Below, piece after piece: positions 18,735 to 28,899 of a DNA stretch of 51,464 bases (position 1 is the first letter of the stretch; every line of letters starts with the position of its first letter). The stretch covers positions 1 to 51,464 of the forward strand of contig CANPZS010000011.1 in NCBI GenBank assembly GCA_947588835.1, written 5' to 3'. Source of the stretch: an uncultured Bacteroidales bacterium (GTDB lineage: Bacteria > Bacteroidota > Bacteroidia > Bacteroidales > UBA932). A model generated the notes under the pieces. That model worked only from the letters and a program-made list of their open reading frames with translations. It was not told the DNA's origin and made no database searches. Position numbers and translations under genes: made by a program.

Positions 18735-19664
18735 TTATTTCGCTTTGATGAAAGGTATTTCGAACACATCCCCGTCCGAAGCCGCCCAGGTTTCGGGAAA
18801 TACTGTACGGCACTCCGCTTCATATGCGCGCGGATCCCTGCAGCGGGAGGAATAATGCCCTATGACAAGTTTCCCTGCGCCGGCCTGCGCGGCGCATGCG
18901 GCGGCCTGAAGGGTGGTCGAATGATACCTAAGGCGGGCCTGCTCCTCGTAAGCCGCCAGATAGGTGCATTCATGGTACAGCAGGTTGACGCCGTGCACCC
19001 ATTCGGGCAGCTGCGGGAACGGGGCCGTATCGCTGCAATAGGCATAGCTGCGCGGAGAATAGGGCCTGTACGCAACGTCTGCATTGTATATGACGCTTCC
19101 GTCGCCGCGAACCACGTCCTCCCCTCTCTTGATGGCTCCTATTTCGGTCAGGGAAAGGCCCAGCGTGGCCACGGCCTCTTTGCGCACATTGAGCTGAGGC
19201 TCTTTTTCCCTGAACAGGAATCCGTATGTCTCTATCCTGTGGTTCAGCGGAAACGCCAGCACCTCGATGCTCTTGGATTCGAATACCATTTCGGGAGACT
19301 TCATGGCCAGAGGGGTGAAATTCAATTCATACCCGAGCCCGTCGCCGTAATAGGACAGGAAAAATTTCATGATGGGCCCGAAATTGGCCGGCGCGTAGAT
19401 GCCGAGCGGAATCCGCCTGCCCTTCATCCCGAGGGTGGACAGGAGTCCGAACAGGCCGAACACATGGTCGCCGTGTATGTGGGAAATGAAAATCGAGTCG
19501 ATTTTCATCATGGGAATCCCTGCCTCCACAAGTCTCGACTGCACTCCTTCGCCGCAGTCGATAAGGAACAAGCGCCCACGTACGGACAGTACCTGAGCGC
19601 TTTGGTTCTTTCCTTTGACGGGCATGGCCGAAGCCGTGCCCGCCATTGTTATCCTGAATTCCAT
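18735..19664 (-). CDS. rnz: Ribonuclease Z
   Basis: A 309-residue metallo-beta-lactamase-fold endonuclease that trims the 3' ends of tRNA precursors. The zinc motif SHIHGDH is at 61-67 (His62, His64, Asp66, His67), after LIDCGEG. Further ligands are in YCSDTAPF and in VIGHYSSR near the C-terminus. This fits a genome in which the tRNA-Lys genes seen here lack an encoded CCA. It begins 9 bases after the rpsA stop and is probably co-transcribed with it. Confidence 0.93.
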   Translation of the reverse strand: MEFRITMAGTASAMPVKGKNQSAQVLSVRGRLFLIDCGEGVQSRLVEAGIPMMKIDSIFISHIHGDHVFGLFGLLSTLGMKGRRIPLGIYAPANFGPIMKFFLSYYGDGLGYELNFTPLAMKSPEMVFESKSIEVLAFPLNHRIETYGFLFREKEPQLNVRKEAVATLGLSLTEIGAIKRGEDVVRGDGSVIYNADVAYRPYSPRSYAYCSDTAPFPQLPEWVHGVNLLYHECTYLAAYEEQARLRYHSTTLQAAACAAQAGAGKLVIGHYSSRCRDPRAYEAECRTVFPETWAASDGDVFEIPFIKAK

Positions 19665-19673
19665 TCGGGACGA

Positions 19674-21530
19674 CTATTCTCCCTTCTCCAACTTGTCCTT
19701 CAGGGCAGCGAGTTCGGAGATGTCGCCGAGAGTGGCCTTCTCGATGTTGCTGTTGATCTTCTTGACGGCCTTCTTGGTATTGTCCACTTCAGCTGACGCC
19801 TGGGCGGCCTTGGCCTCGGCATAGGTGCGCACGTGGGACACAAGTACCCTGCGGGTGCTCCTGCGAAGCTCAACCACCTTGAACGGCAGCTTCTCTCCGT
19901 TCGTGGCGGGCTTGCCGTCCTCCTTGACGATCTCCCTTGCGAAAGCATAGGCCTCGGTGCCGTCATCGAAGGTGACGGTCGCGCCCTTGTCCCCTGCACC
20001 GGAGACGGTGCCCTCAATTACGGTGCCGACGGGATATTTGGCCTCGAGTTCATCCCAAGGATTGGGAGTGAGCTGCTTGTGGCCGAGGCTCAGCTTGTGG
20101 TTGGACTCGTCGAAATCGAGGATAACCACGTCGATTGCATCGCCCGTCTGAACCATCTCCGAAGGATGCTTGATCTTGTTCCAGGACAGATCGCTTATAT
20201 GGATGAGACCTTCTACGCCGTCCTCCAGCTCGGCGAATACGCCGAAGTTGGTGATGTTGCGTATGGTGGCCTTATGCTGCGAGCCCACGGGATATTTTTC
20301 GCGGATATTCTCCCAGGGATTCACGGTCAGCTGCTTCAGGCCGAGAGACATCTTGCGCGCCTCCCTGTCGAGGGTGAGCACGACGGCCTCCACCTCGTCG
20401 CCGAGCTTGAGGAATTCCTGGGCGCTGTGAAGCCTCGGGGACCACGACATCTCAGAAACGTGCACGAGGCCTTCCACGCCGGGTTCGATCTCCACGAATG
20501 CGCCATAGTCGGCCACGGCGACGACTTTGCCCTTGACGGTGTCGCCCACCTTCAGGTCGGGGCTCAGGTTGTCCCACGGGTGAGGGGTAAGCTGCTTGAG
20601 GCCGAGGGCTATCCTCTTCTGGGTCTCATTGAAATCGAGCACGACGACCTTGATCTCTTCGTCGAGCGTCACCACGTCTTCGGGATGGTTGATCCTGCCC
20701 CATGATAGATCGGTTATGTGGATCAGACCGTCCACGCCGCCGAGGTCGACGAATACGCCGTAATTGGTGATGTTCTTCACGGTGCCTTCGAGGATCTGGC
20801 CCTTCTCCAGCTTGGAGATCAGCTCGCTTCTCTTCTGCTCCTGCTCGGCCTCGAGCAGAGCCTTGTGGGAAACGACCACGTTGCGGAATTCCTGATTGAT
20901 CTTGACGATCTTGAAATCCATCGTGGTGTTCACGTAAGTGTCATAGTCGCGGATAGGCTTTATATCTATCTGTGAGCCGGGGAGGAACGCCTCTATGCCG
21001 AACACGTCCACTATCATGCCGCCCTTGGTGCGTGTCTTGACGAATCCCTTGACGATTTCGTTTTTGTCGTACGCGGCATTGACCATGTCCCATGACTTGA
21101 GGGCGCGCGCCTTCTTGTGGGAAAGTATGAGCTGGCCCTTCCTGTCCTCAGCGGACTCGACGTACACGTCCACCTTGTCGCCGACCTTGAGATCGGGATT
21201 GTAGCGGAACTCGGGAGCCGAGATGACGCCCTCGCTCTTGTAGCCGATGTTCACGATGACTTCGCGCTTGTTGATCGAAGTCACCACGCCTTCCACTACG
21301 TCGTTCTCCACGACTTTGGAAAGTGTCTTGTCATACTGCGCCTTGATGTTCTCCCGGTCGTCATTGTAGACGGCGTCGGACTCGAAAGCGTCCCAGTCAA
21401 AATTCTCCGGATCCACCGAAGCGTTCAATGAAACGCCGCGCCTGCGGTTTTCCTTGGCGGGAGTCTCGGCGGGAGCCTCGGCGGCCGGAGCGGTCACGGT
21501 CTCCCCTGCTTTGTTGATTTCTTCTTCCAT
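19674..21530 (-). CDS. rpsA: 30S ribosomal protein S1
   Basis: A 618-residue protein with six S1 (OB-fold) repeats from about 70 to 565, each showing the 'G.V..I..YG.FV.L..G..GL.H.S..SW' pattern. The central four are the best conserved and each ends in 'LGLKQLTPNPW' or a close variant. The N-terminal 45 residues are Ala/Glu-rich and the C-terminal about 60 are charged. It binds mRNA on the small subunit; Bacteroidota messages generally lack strong Shine-Dalgarno sites. A -7 element lies at 21602-21609. Confidence 0.96.
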   Translation of the reverse strand: MEEEINKAGETVTAPAAEAPAETPAKENRRRGVSLNASVDPENFDWDAFESDAVYNDDRENIKAQYDKTLSKVVENDVVEGVVTSINKREVIVNIGYKSEGVISAPEFRYNPDLKVGDKVDVYVESAEDRKGQLILSHKKARALKSWDMVNAAYDKNEIVKGFVKTRTKGGMIVDVFGIEAFLPGSQIDIKPIRDYDTYVNTTMDFKIVKINQEFRNVVVSHKALLEAEQEQKRSELISKLEKGQILEGTVKNITNYGVFVDLGGVDGLIHITDLSWGRINHPEDVVTLDEEIKVVVLDFNETQKRIALGLKQLTPHPWDNLSPDLKVGDTVKGKVVAVADYGAFVEIEPGVEGLVHVSEMSWSPRLHSAQEFLKLGDEVEAVVLTLDREARKMSLGLKQLTVNPWENIREKYPVGSQHKATIRNITNFGVFAELEDGVEGLIHISDLSWNKIKHPSEMVQTGDAIDVVILDFDESNHKLSLGHKQLTPNPWDELEAKYPVGTVIEGTVSGAGDKGATVTFDDGTEAYAFAREIVKEDGKPATNGEKLPFKVVELRRSTRRVLVSHVRTYAEAKAAQASAEVDNTKKAVKKINSNIEKATLGDISELAALKDKLEKGE

Positions 21531-21601
21531 AATTTTAATAAAATACGAACAAGTGGTTAAACATTATTACATACATTTCCCGAACAACGCCGGAAAACGT
21601 G

Positions 21602-21609
21602 CAAAATTA
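21602..21609 (-). promoter_or_regulatory. Candidate -7 element TAATTTTG for rpsA
   Basis: Minus-strand TAATTTTG fits TAnnTTTG, 72 bases before the rpsA ATG, in the AT-rich 107-base gap after corA. The remaining leader is AT-rich with no obvious hairpin. No -33 box stands out. Confidence 0.4.
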
Positions 21610-21637
21610 TTGAAAATATTTTGATAATAAAAGACTT

Positions 21638-22603
21638 TTACAATAATTTTCTCCGTTTGAATATCACCAGAACGGCGACGAAGGACAATATCATTATCCC
21701 GAGAATTATCACCCAGTTCCACGGAGAGGCGCCGGGGTCGGAGCCGCCGATCAGCGGCAGACGCACGTTCATGCCGTAGAAGCTCGCCACCAGCGTGGGC
21801 GGCATAAGCAGCAGCGACACGAGCGTGAACACTTTCATTATCTTGTTCTGGTCGAGGTTGATGAGACCGACTACGGTATCCTGCAGATATTCAAGCCTCT
21901 CAAAGCAGAAATTGGTATGGTTGATAAGCGATGAGATGTCCTGCAGAAGCACGTTGAGCCTCGATTCGAGCTCCACAGGATATTTGTCGCTTTTCATGAG
22001 GTTGGAAATCAGCCTCTGCTTGTCCACAACGTTTTCCCGAACGATCATGGTGTTTTCCTGCAGCTGGCTGATGTCGAGCAGAAGGTCTTCGTTGATATCC
22101 TCCTGCTGGTTTATCCTCTTGGCGTACTGTGAAATCTCCTTGGACAGCAGCTCTATCATGTCCGCGTCGAGGTCTACCCTTTGGTCGAGGATGCTGGCGA
22201 AAACGGAATATCCCGACGGATACAGCTTCGGATTGGCCTGCATCCTGCGCTGCAGCTCGGTAAAGCTCCTCAGAGGCACGTCCCGCAGAGTAGTGAGCGT
22301 ATTGCCGGTAAGCGTGAAGGACACCGCCTCCATCATATACTCGTCCGGTCCGGGGATGAGGAAGTTGGTGTTTGCGAATATGGCCTTGGCCGTCTCGGAA
22401 AAACGCGACGAACTCTCGATTTCCTCGGCCTGGGCGCGGCTCTGTATCTCCGTATCCAGAAAAGCCTCGGCCGCATGTTTCTCTTCTCCGCTCGGCGACA
22501 GCAGATCGATCCACACGACATCCTTTTCAAGGATGACGCTGAAATCCGCCGTCGTCTGCGAGAGTTCGATGGCTCCGTCTTTTCTGTAGAAGATGCTTAT
22601 CAT
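21638..22603 (-). CDS. corA: CorA-family Mg2+/Co2+ transporter
   Basis: A 321-residue CorA-like channel. A long alpha/beta cytoplasmic region (about 1-255) ends in coiled-coil helices. Two membrane helices sit at the C-terminus (about 264-284 and 294-314), and the first ends in the selectivity motif YGMN. The basic tail RRKL ends the protein. It takes up magnesium or related divalent cations. It begins 15 bases after the bactofilin stop, so secA, bactofilin and corA appear to be one transcript. Confidence 0.93.
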   Translation of the reverse strand: MISIFYRKDGAIELSQTTADFSVILEKDVVWIDLLSPSGEEKHAAEAFLDTEIQSRAQAEEIESSSRFSETAKAIFANTNFLIPGPDEYMMEAVSFTLTGNTLTTLRDVPLRSFTELQRRMQANPKLYPSGYSVFASILDQRVDLDADMIELLSKEISQYAKRINQQEDINEDLLLDISQLQENTMIVRENVVDKQRLISNLMKSDKYPVELESRLNVLLQDISSLINHTNFCFERLEYLQDTVVGLINLDQNKIMKVFTLVSLLLMPPTLVASFYGMNVRLPLIGGSDPGASPWNWVIILGIMILSFVAVLVIFKRRKLL

Positions 22604-22618
22604 TGCCTGTCTCTTGCT

Positions 22619-23035
22619 TCAATCCTTTTCGGACGGCATGGAGGCGAATTTCTCGTCCAGTTCGGCCGTAATCCTGTCCAGTTCTTCCCCGTCAAGCATG
22701 TCGCAGCTGCCGTCGAAAAAGGAGCCGAGCTCCACCTGCAGACGGCGTACGCGTACGTTTCCGGTCAATCTGCATCCCGCCTTGAGCGAAAGGGTGTCCG
22801 CCACGTGCATAGTGCCGTTGAATTCGCCCCACAGATCGGCGTTCTGGCAAATGACTTCTCCCTTTATGACGACGTTTTCGCCTATCACGACCCTGCCGCG
22901 GGAATAAAGATTGCCCTCAAAAGTGCCGTCTATGCGTATATCGTTCCGGGAAACTATGTCTCCCTTGACGGAAGTGCCGGAAGATATCCTGCTCACTTCG
23001 TTGATGCCTGCAGCCTGTTCATTGGTCCTGCCCAT
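22619..23035 (-). CDS. Bactofilin (polymer-forming cytoskeletal protein)
   Basis: A 138-residue bactofilin (DUF583). The core (about 18-115) is a beta-helix of short repeats with alternating hydrophobic residues: IRIDGTFEGNLYSRGRVVIG, then KGEVICQNADLWGEFNG and further turns. The N- and C-terminal tails are short and polar. Bactofilins polymerise without nucleotide and scaffold cell-shape or wall enzymes at the membrane. It lies between secA (15-base gap) and corA (15-base gap). Confidence 0.9.
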   Translation of the reverse strand: MGRTNEQAAGINEVSRISSGTSVKGDIVSRNDIRIDGTFEGNLYSRGRVVIGENVVIKGEVICQNADLWGEFNGTMHVADTLSLKAGCRLTGNVRVRRLQVELGSFFDGSCDMLDGEELDRITAELDEKFASMPSEKD

Positions 23036-23050
23036 ATCCTTGCCTTAAAT

Positions 23051-26000
23051 TTATTGGTTGTCCCTGCCGTGGCAGTTCTTGTATTTCTTTCCGGAGCCGC
23101 ACGGGCACGGGTCGTTGCGTCCCACCTTCTTCTCCACATGCACCGGACCGCGCGATTGCTGGTCCCTGTTCGTAGTGAGTTCCGAAGGGGTGCGGGAACG
23201 CATCTGCGGCATTTCGCGGCGCGGCTTGGCCTCGCTCTCGTCCCTGAGAGGGATGAACGCCCTCAGCAGGAAGGACAGCACGTCCTTGTTGAGGCTTTCG
23301 AGCATGGACGCGAACAGGTTGTAGCTTTCGAGCTTGTAGACTACGAGAGGATCCTTCTGCTCATAAGAGGCGTTCTGCACGCTCTGCCTCAGGTCATCCA
23401 TTTCGCGCAGATGCTCTTTCCAATGTTCGTCTATCTGATAGAGGATTATCGAACGGCTCAGCCTCTTGGCTATTTCCCGGCCTTCCGTCTCGTATGCCTT
23501 TTTAAGATTGACGGCAAGCTGCATTATCTTGCGCCCGTCCGAAATGGGGATATTGATGTTTTCATACATGCTCCCCTGCTTTTCATACACCTGCTTGATG
23601 ATGGGGTTGACCTTCAGGAGCATGTTGTTTATGCGCCGGGCGTACACCTCCGCCATGCGCTCGGCAAGCTTGTCGGCCATGGCCTGGTGTCCGGCTCCGT
23701 TGTAGAAGTCCTCGTCAAAGCCGAGATCCACGGACAGCTGCCCCATCACGTACTCTTCGAAAGCCTTGTAGTCCATCCCTTCCGACCTCTGCACGAGCAC
23801 GTCCGCCATGTCGGTCATCATGTTGCGGATATCTATCTCTATGCGCTCTCCCGAGAGTGCGTTGCGACGGCGGGCGTAGATGGCCTCCCTCTGATAATTC
23901 ATCACGTCGTCATACTCGAGGAGCCTCTTGCGGTTTCCGAAATGGTTTTCCTCGACTTTCTTCTGCGCATTCTCGATAGCCTTGGAGAGCATGCCGCTCT
24001 CAAGCGCGTCCTCGTCCTTCAGATTGAAGCTGTCGGCTATCTTGGCCATCCTCTCGGAGCCGAACAGACGCATCAGGTCGTCTTCGAGGGATACGTAGAA
24101 CGTGGAAGATCCCGGGTCGCCCTGGCGGCCGGCACGTCCCCTGAGCTGCCTGTCCACGCGGCGGCTGTCATGTCTTTCGGTGCCTATGATGGCCAGGCCG
24201 CCCGCGGCCCTGACTTCGGGCGACAGCTTGATGTCGGTTCCGCGGCCCGCCATGTTGGTGGCGATGGTGACGGTGCCCGTCTGTCCCGCATGGGCCACGA
24301 TTTCGGCCTCCCGCGCGTGCTCCTTGGCATTCAGCACGTTGTGCTTAATGCCTCTGAGGCTGAGCATGCGGCTCAGCCTCTCCGACGTTTCCACGTCGGT
24401 GGTGCCCACAAGAACCGGGCGGCCCTGCGTGGAAAGTTCCACAATCCTGTTTATGACGGCGTTGAACTTGGCGTTCTTGCTCTTGTAGATGATATCGTTC
24501 TCGTCGACGCGTATTACGGGCCTGTTGGTAGGTATGACCACTACGTCGAGCTTGTATATGCTCCAGAACTCGCCCGCCTCCGTCTCGGCCGTACCGGTCA
24601 TGCCGGCGAGCTTGTGGTACATGCGGAAAAAGTTTTGGAGGGTGATGGTGGCGAACGTCTGGGTGGCGGCCTCGACGCTGACGTTTTCCTTCGCCTCCAC
24701 GGCCTGGTGCAGTCCGTCGCTCCAGCGGCGGCCTTCCATCACGCGGCCCGTCTGCTCGTCCACTATCTTCACCTTGTTGTCGACTATGATATAGTCCACG
24801 TCCTTCTGGAACATGGCATAGGCCTTTAGGAGCTGTATCACCGTATGTACGCGCTCGCTCTTGAGGGAGAAGTCCTCCATGAGGGAGTCCTTCTTCTCCT
24901 GCTTTTCCTCGGCCGACAGGCTCTCGTCCTTCTGGATTTCCGCTATGGAGCTTCCCACGTCGGGGAGAACGAAAAATCCGGGGTCCGACGCCAGGCCGGC
25001 CAGGAACTCGTGCCCCTTGTCCGTCATTTCTATGCTGCGCAGACGCTCGTCAATGACGAAATACAGGTCATCCGTCACCACGTGCATTTCGCGCTCGTTG
25101 TCCTGCATATAGAAATTTTCGGTCTTCTGCAGGAGCTGCTTCATGCCGGTCTCGCTGAGGAACTTTATGAGAGGCTGATATTTGGGCAATCCCTTGTGGC
25201 ATCTGAGCAGCAGCTTTCCGCCCTCTTCCTCGTCCCCTCCGGCTATCAGTTTCCTGGCGGTCGTAAGAGTCTGGGTGACAAGCTTTCTCTGCTGTTCGTA
25301 AAGGTTCGCTACCTTGTCGCGGAACTCGTTGTAGAGCTCCCCGTCCTCGCCTTTCGGCACCGGGCCCGATATGATGAGAGGCGTCCTCGCGTCGTCGATC
25401 AGCACGGAGTCCACCTCGTCGACTATGGCGTAATGATGCTTGCGCTGCACCAGATGCGTCATGTCCGTAGCCATGTTGTCCCTGAGGTAGTCGAAGCCGA
25501 ATTCGTTGTTCGTGCCGAATGTGATGTCGCACTGGTATGCCCGCTTGCGCGCGTCGCTGTTGGGCTCGTGCTTGTCTATGCAGTCCACCGAAAGCCCGTG
25601 GAACATATAAAGCGGCCCCATCCACTCGGCGTCTCGTTTCGACAGGTAATCGTTCACAGTCACCACGTGCACGCCCTTTCCGGCGAGCGCGTTCAGGAAT
25701 ACCGGCAGGGTGGCGACGAGCGTCTTGCCCTCGCCGGTGGCCATCTCGGCTATCTTTCCCTGGTGCAGCACTATGCCGCCGATGAGCTGTACGTCATAAT
25801 GCACCATGTCCCAGGTGATCATGTTGCCCCCGGCCATCCAGTGACGGCTGTAGACCGCCTTGTCGTCCTCTATGTGCACGAAATCATGGTCGGTGCTCAG
25901 CTTGCGGTCGAAATCGGTGGCCGTCACGGCAATGGTCTCGTTCTCCGCAAACCTTCTCGCGGTGGATTTCATCACCGCGAAAGCCTCCGGCAATATTTCG

Positions 26001-26314
26001 AGCAGCACTTTCTCGATCTCTTCATCCTCCTCCTTCACGAGCCTGTCGGCCTCGCCGGCAAGCTTTTCCTTCTCGTCCACGGGGATGTCGTTCTCAAGCT
26101 GCTGCTTTATTTCCTCTATACGTTTTTCGAAAGGCTCCTCCCTCTGCAGGACCGTCCGTCTCAGTCCGGCGGACTTTTCGCGCAGCCCGTCATCGGAAAG
26201 CCCGTCTATATCGGAATAGGCCGCCAGCACCTTGTCGAGCAGCGGCCGTATGGCCTTCATGTCCCTTTCGGACTTGGAGCCGAAGATTTTCTTTATTATA
26301 TCCGTTAAAGCCAT
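23051..26314 (-). CDS. secA: Preprotein translocase ATPase SecA
   Basis: A 1,087-residue motor for Sec secretion, longer than the E. coli protein (901) as usual in Bacteroidota. Walker A MATGEGKT lies near 190-197 and the DEAD-like motif is [10 protein letters not shown]. The helicase-like domain 2 has the family block [12 protein letters not shown], followed by the HSD and wing regions. At the C-terminus a Gln/Arg-rich linker leads to the SEC-C zinc motif [18 protein letters not shown]. The start at 26314 ([11 protein letters not shown]) fits the family better than ATG 26329. Confidence 0.97.
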   Translation of the reverse strand: MALTDIIKKIFGSKSERDMKAIRPLLDKVLAAYSDIDGLSDDGLREKSAGLRRTVLQREEPFEKRIEEIKQQLENDIPVDEKEKLAGEADRLVKEEDEEIEKVLLEILPEAFAVMKSTARRFAENETIAVTATDFDRKLSTDHDFVHIEDDKAVYSRHWMAGGNMITWDMVHYDVQLIGGIVLHQGKIAEMATGEGKTLVATLPVFLNALAGKGVHVVTVNDYLSKRDAEWMGPLYMFHGLSVDCIDKHEPNSDARKRAYQCDITFGTNNEFGFDYLRDNMATDMTHLVQRKHHYAIVDEVDSVLIDDARTPLIISGPVPKGEDGELYNEFRDKVANLYEQQRKLVTQTLTTARKLIAGGDEEEGGKLLLRCHKGLPKYQPLIKFLSETGMKQLLQKTENFYMQDNEREMHVVTDDLYFVIDERLRSIEMTDKGHEFLAGLASDPGFFVLPDVGSSIAEIQKDESLSAEEKQEKKDSLMEDFSLKSERVHTVIQLLKAYAMFQKDVDYIIVDNKVKIVDEQTGRVMEGRRWSDGLHQAVEAKENVSVEAATQTFATITLQNFFRMYHKLAGMTGTAETEAGEFWSIYKLDVVVIPTNRPVIRVDENDIIYKSKNAKFNAVINRIVELSTQGRPVLVGTTDVETSERLSRMLSLRGIKHNVLNAKEHAREAEIVAHAGQTGTVTIATNMAGRGTDIKLSPEVRAAGGLAIIGTERHDSRRVDRQLRGRAGRQGDPGSSTFYVSLEDDLMRLFGSERMAKIADSFNLKDEDALESGMLSKAIENAQKKVEENHFGNRKRLLEYDDVMNYQREAIYARRRNALSGERIEIDIRNMMTDMADVLVQRSEGMDYKAFEEYVMGQLSVDLGFDEDFYNGAGHQAMADKLAERMAEVYARRINNMLLKVNPIIKQVYEKQGSMYENINIPISDGRKIMQLAVNLKKAYETEGREIAKRLSRSIILYQIDEHWKEHLREMDDLRQSVQNASYEQKDPLVVYKLESYNLFASMLESLNKDVLSFLLRAFIPLRDESEAKPRREMPQMRSRTPSELTTNRDQQSRGPVHVEKKVGRNDPCPCGSGKKYKNCHGRDNQ

Positions 26315-26351
26315 ATCGTTACAATTCAATTATTGAAAAGCGCCTATCCTG

Positions 26352-26359
26352 CAAAGGTA
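26352..26359 (-). promoter_or_regulatory. Candidate -7 element TACCTTTG for secA
   Basis: Minus-strand TACCTTTG fits TAnnTTTG, 38 bases before the secA ATG and inside the 81-base gap after trkH. It would allow secA-bactofilin-corA to be made independently of trkH. Confidence 0.5.
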
Positions 26360-26395
26360 ATGATTATCGCCGAAAAACGGAAAAATATCGCAACA

Positions 26396-27859
26396 TTATC
26401 TTATGCCGGGCCGTTTTTTCCTGAAAGCGAAAACCGAATTCAGCACGGCAAGCACGGGATATATCTCCACGCGGCCGAAGAACATGTCCATCGTGAAAAT
26501 GAACTTTATGGCCGCAGGCTCGGAATTGTAGCTGCCGGCGGAGCCTATGTCCCCTATGGAAAGCCCCACGGCGCCGAGATTGGAGATCGTGCCCGCCACG
26601 GCGTTGTGGTTGGGGTCGCCCACGAGGAGGCACAGCAATATCGAAGAACACGCCACGACGGCGTAAAGCACGATGTACAGGATCTGCGGGAACACCACCT
26701 CATCGCGCAGGACTGTGTGTCCGAGCCGTATCTCGGAGACTGCCGAAGGGTGGACCGACTGCCGTATCTGCCGGGCTATCGCCTTGGCCATCACTATGAG
26801 CCTGTCCACTTTCAGGGCTCCGGTGGTGGATCCCGCGCATCCGCCCATGATGCTCAGGAGCATGACGATGAAACATGCCGTCATGTTCCATCCGCTGTTG
26901 TCCGCGATCGAAAAGCCGGTGGTCGAGGCATAGCTCACCGTATGGAAGGCCCCGTCCAGAAAAGCCCTTCCCCAGGAGCCGCCGGGCGCCTTAAGGTTGA
27001 TCGCCATCAGGACCGACGCTGCCATCAGGATGAAAAGATATGCCTTGAATACCGGATTGCCGAGCGGACGCAGGCTCCGCGTAAAGAATACCATGAAAAC
27101 GAGCCCGAAATGCACCGAGGCGAGAAACATGAATACGATGGTTATGATGTCCACCGCCACGGAGTCGAAAGCGCCTATCGAGGCCGTCCTGGTGCTGAAC
27201 CCTCCGGTCGAGCACACGCTGAAGGCGTGGTTGACGGCGTCGAAGGGAGACATTCCCGCAATCAGGTAGCACACGAAAGCGGCCGCCGTAAGCCCGAGAT
27301 ATACCCACGTAAAGATATTCACCATCTTCCTCGCCTGCGAGCCGTATCCTTCCCGTGAAATGGCGGACAGCTCCATGTTGGTAAGACGGAATCTCACGGG
27401 AGAAGTGTCGGGAATGATGAGCAGCAGAAACACCACGATGCCGAGGCCGCCTATGAAATGCGTGGACGAACGCCAGAACAGCAGGCTGTCGGGCAATACC
27501 TCCACGTCGTCGAGTATGGTGCCTCCGGTGGTGGTGAAGCCCGAAACGCTCTCGAACCATGCGTTCGCCAAAGTGAACGGCTCGCCCCACAGCGCATACG
27601 GGAGCATGCCGAAAATAAAGGACAGCAGCCACGACAGGAAGATGATGACATAGCCTTCCTTGAGCGTGATTACCGAGGCGCCGCGCACGAAAATGAACGG
27701 GAATATGCCGACAATGAAAGTAATGGAGAAGCTGATTACGAGGGCGGCCAGCGCGCTGTCATTGCCGTTGGCCACCGACACGAATATCGACAGCAGCATG
27801 AACAATGCGCTCACGAGCAGGGCATACCCTACGTTCCTGGCTATTACTTTCAGATTCAT
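26396..27859 (-). CDS. trkH: TrkH-type potassium uptake protein
   Basis: A 487-residue membrane subunit with about ten helices and four pore-loop repeats. Filter-like glycines are seen in SVSGFTTTGGTI, SVCSTGGFSTRT, YASTTGFSIAD and NLGAVGLSIGD. It imports K+, normally gated by a cytoplasmic TrkA ring; no trkA is present in this window. Its ATG overlaps the stop of the upstream membrane sensor-like gene by 4 bases (27856-27859), so the two should be made in a fixed ratio. Confidence 0.94.
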   Translation of the reverse strand: MNLKVIARNVGYALLVSALFMLLSIFVSVANGNDSALAALVISFSITFIVGIFPFIFVRGASVITLKEGYVIIFLSWLLSFIFGMLPYALWGEPFTLANAWFESVSGFTTTGGTILDDVEVLPDSLLFWRSSTHFIGGLGIVVFLLLIIPDTSPVRFRLTNMELSAISREGYGSQARKMVNIFTWVYLGLTAAAFVCYLIAGMSPFDAVNHAFSVCSTGGFSTRTASIGAFDSVAVDIITIVFMFLASVHFGLVFMVFFTRSLRPLGNPVFKAYLFILMAASVLMAINLKAPGGSWGRAFLDGAFHTVSYASTTGFSIADNSGWNMTACFIVMLLSIMGGCAGSTTGALKVDRLIVMAKAIARQIRQSVHPSAVSEIRLGHTVLRDEVVFPQILYIVLYAVVACSSILLCLLVGDPNHNAVAGTISNLGAVGLSIGDIGSAGSYNSEPAAIKFIFTMDMFFGRVEIYPVLAVLNSVFAFRKKRPGIR

Positions 27860-28707
27860 AACGGCTTGTCTTTCTTCAAGGCCTCCCTGAGGTCCTTCAC
27901 GCGCCTGCGCAGCTGCCTGTTTTCCTCCGCCATTTCCTTCACTCCGGCATTCAGCTCCGCCATCTGGTCGTCCCCGTCGAACTCATAAGAATACCTTTTG
28001 CCGAAAGAGCGGTAGTCCGACAGGGAGCCCAGCATTTTGTACAGAGGGGTTATATAATACACGTTTATGAAGACGAGCAGCATGATGACGAGAAAAATGC
28101 CTACCCCCACCGCCACAGCCCCTGGGATGATGCTGCGGTAAAAGCCTTTGTCGAAAGTCTCGGAATTGTGCTTCAGTTCGTCGTAAATCGCCTGCGTCAT
28201 AAGGTCTATGTCGTTCTGCAAACGGTGGAAACGCGGCTGGAGCCTCTCGAAAAACCATGTCCTCGAATCTATGAAATCCGAAAGCATCACTTCGTTCAGC
28301 TCCATGGAAACGAGCATGTAGGCCGAATAGGAATACAGCACCGAATCGGCCAGATGCGACAGCCTCTTTCCCGAAAGGGAATTCTTCAGTTCCGCGCAGG
28401 CTTCCATGAACTGTCCGTGGTCGAACTCAGGAAGCGCAATGACATTCTCGTCCCCTATCACTTCCAGCACCCGGAGATTGTATTCGTCGCTCTTGGCGGA
28501 AATGGCGTGCGCCGTATTGATGCTGCGTATATTGTCCGCCATCAGCCCGGACAGATAATGGCTCATCTGCCGGTATTCGAGGATGGAAATGACGCTCGAT
28601 ATGAACAGCACGGAAACCACCGCGCCAAGGCTCAGCACGAGTTTCTGCCTCAGTGACAAATGTATGTCCCTGAATCGGCCCGCAAGTTTTCTGAACATCG
28701 TCATCAT
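27856..28707 (-). CDS. Membrane sensor-like protein with 4-helix-bundle ectodomain and no output domain
   Basis: A 283-residue protein of no named family that I recognise. TM1 is at about 23-43, followed by an extracytoplasmic, mostly helical region (about 44-190) like the four-helix bundles of chemoreceptors and histidine kinases. TM2 is at about 194-219, then a short HAMP-like stretch (ITPLYKMLGSLSDYRSFG) and a charged coiled coil to the C-terminus. No kinase, cyclase or methyl-accepting domain follows. ATGs at 28707, 28704 and 28698 are all possible, and a TATATTTG at 28721-28728 leaves a very short leader. The ATGA overlap with trkH suggests it senses or modulates K+ uptake, which is inference. 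Confidence 0.75.
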   Translation of the reverse strand: MMTMFRKLAGRFRDIHLSLRQKLVLSLGAVVSVLFISSVISILEYRQMSHYLSGLMADNIRSINTAHAISAKSDEYNLRVLEVIGDENVIALPEFDHGQFMEACAELKNSLSGKRLSHLADSVLYSYSAYMLVSMELNEVMLSDFIDSRTWFFERLQPRFHRLQNDIDLMTQAIYDELKHNSETFDKGFYRSIIPGAVAVGVGIFLVIMLLVFINVYYITPLYKMLGSLSDYRSFGKRYSYEFDGDDQMAELNAGVKEMAEENRQLRRRVKDLREALKKDKPL

Positions 28708-28720
28708 CTGTTTGCGTCTG

Positions 28721-28728
28721 CAAATATA
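28721..28728 (-). promoter_or_regulatory. Candidate -7 element TATATTTG for the sensor-like/trkH pair
   Basis: Minus-strand TATATTTG fits TAnnTTTG immediately upstream of the three possible start codons (28707, 28704, 28698). The later ATGs are favoured if this promoter is used. No -33 TTTG is at the right distance. Confidence 0.45.
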
Positions 28729-28899
28729 TGAATTATGGAGAAAAAAAGGATGCTTTTCGGATAAAGTCAGCCCGCGGGGTTTTGCCGGCAAAAGCTGCAA
28801 CCGCCGTCTATTCATGAAAATAAAGCCGCATAAAAAGGATGTTAGCAACGATATTTTATTATTTCAAAACAAGAAAAAATATTTTTTTCAATTCTACGT

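Noticed and set aside
22181..24829. Very long open frame (882 codons) on the plus strand opposite secA and its neighbours
   Set aside because: It runs antisense through secA, the bactofilin and corA, has low-complexity His/Val/Leu-rich composition and no recognisable domain; long antisense frames are expected from the codon bias here. The same applies to the long plus-strand frames at 4256-5653, 6903-7769, 8536-9777, 24845-26308 and 49089-50801.
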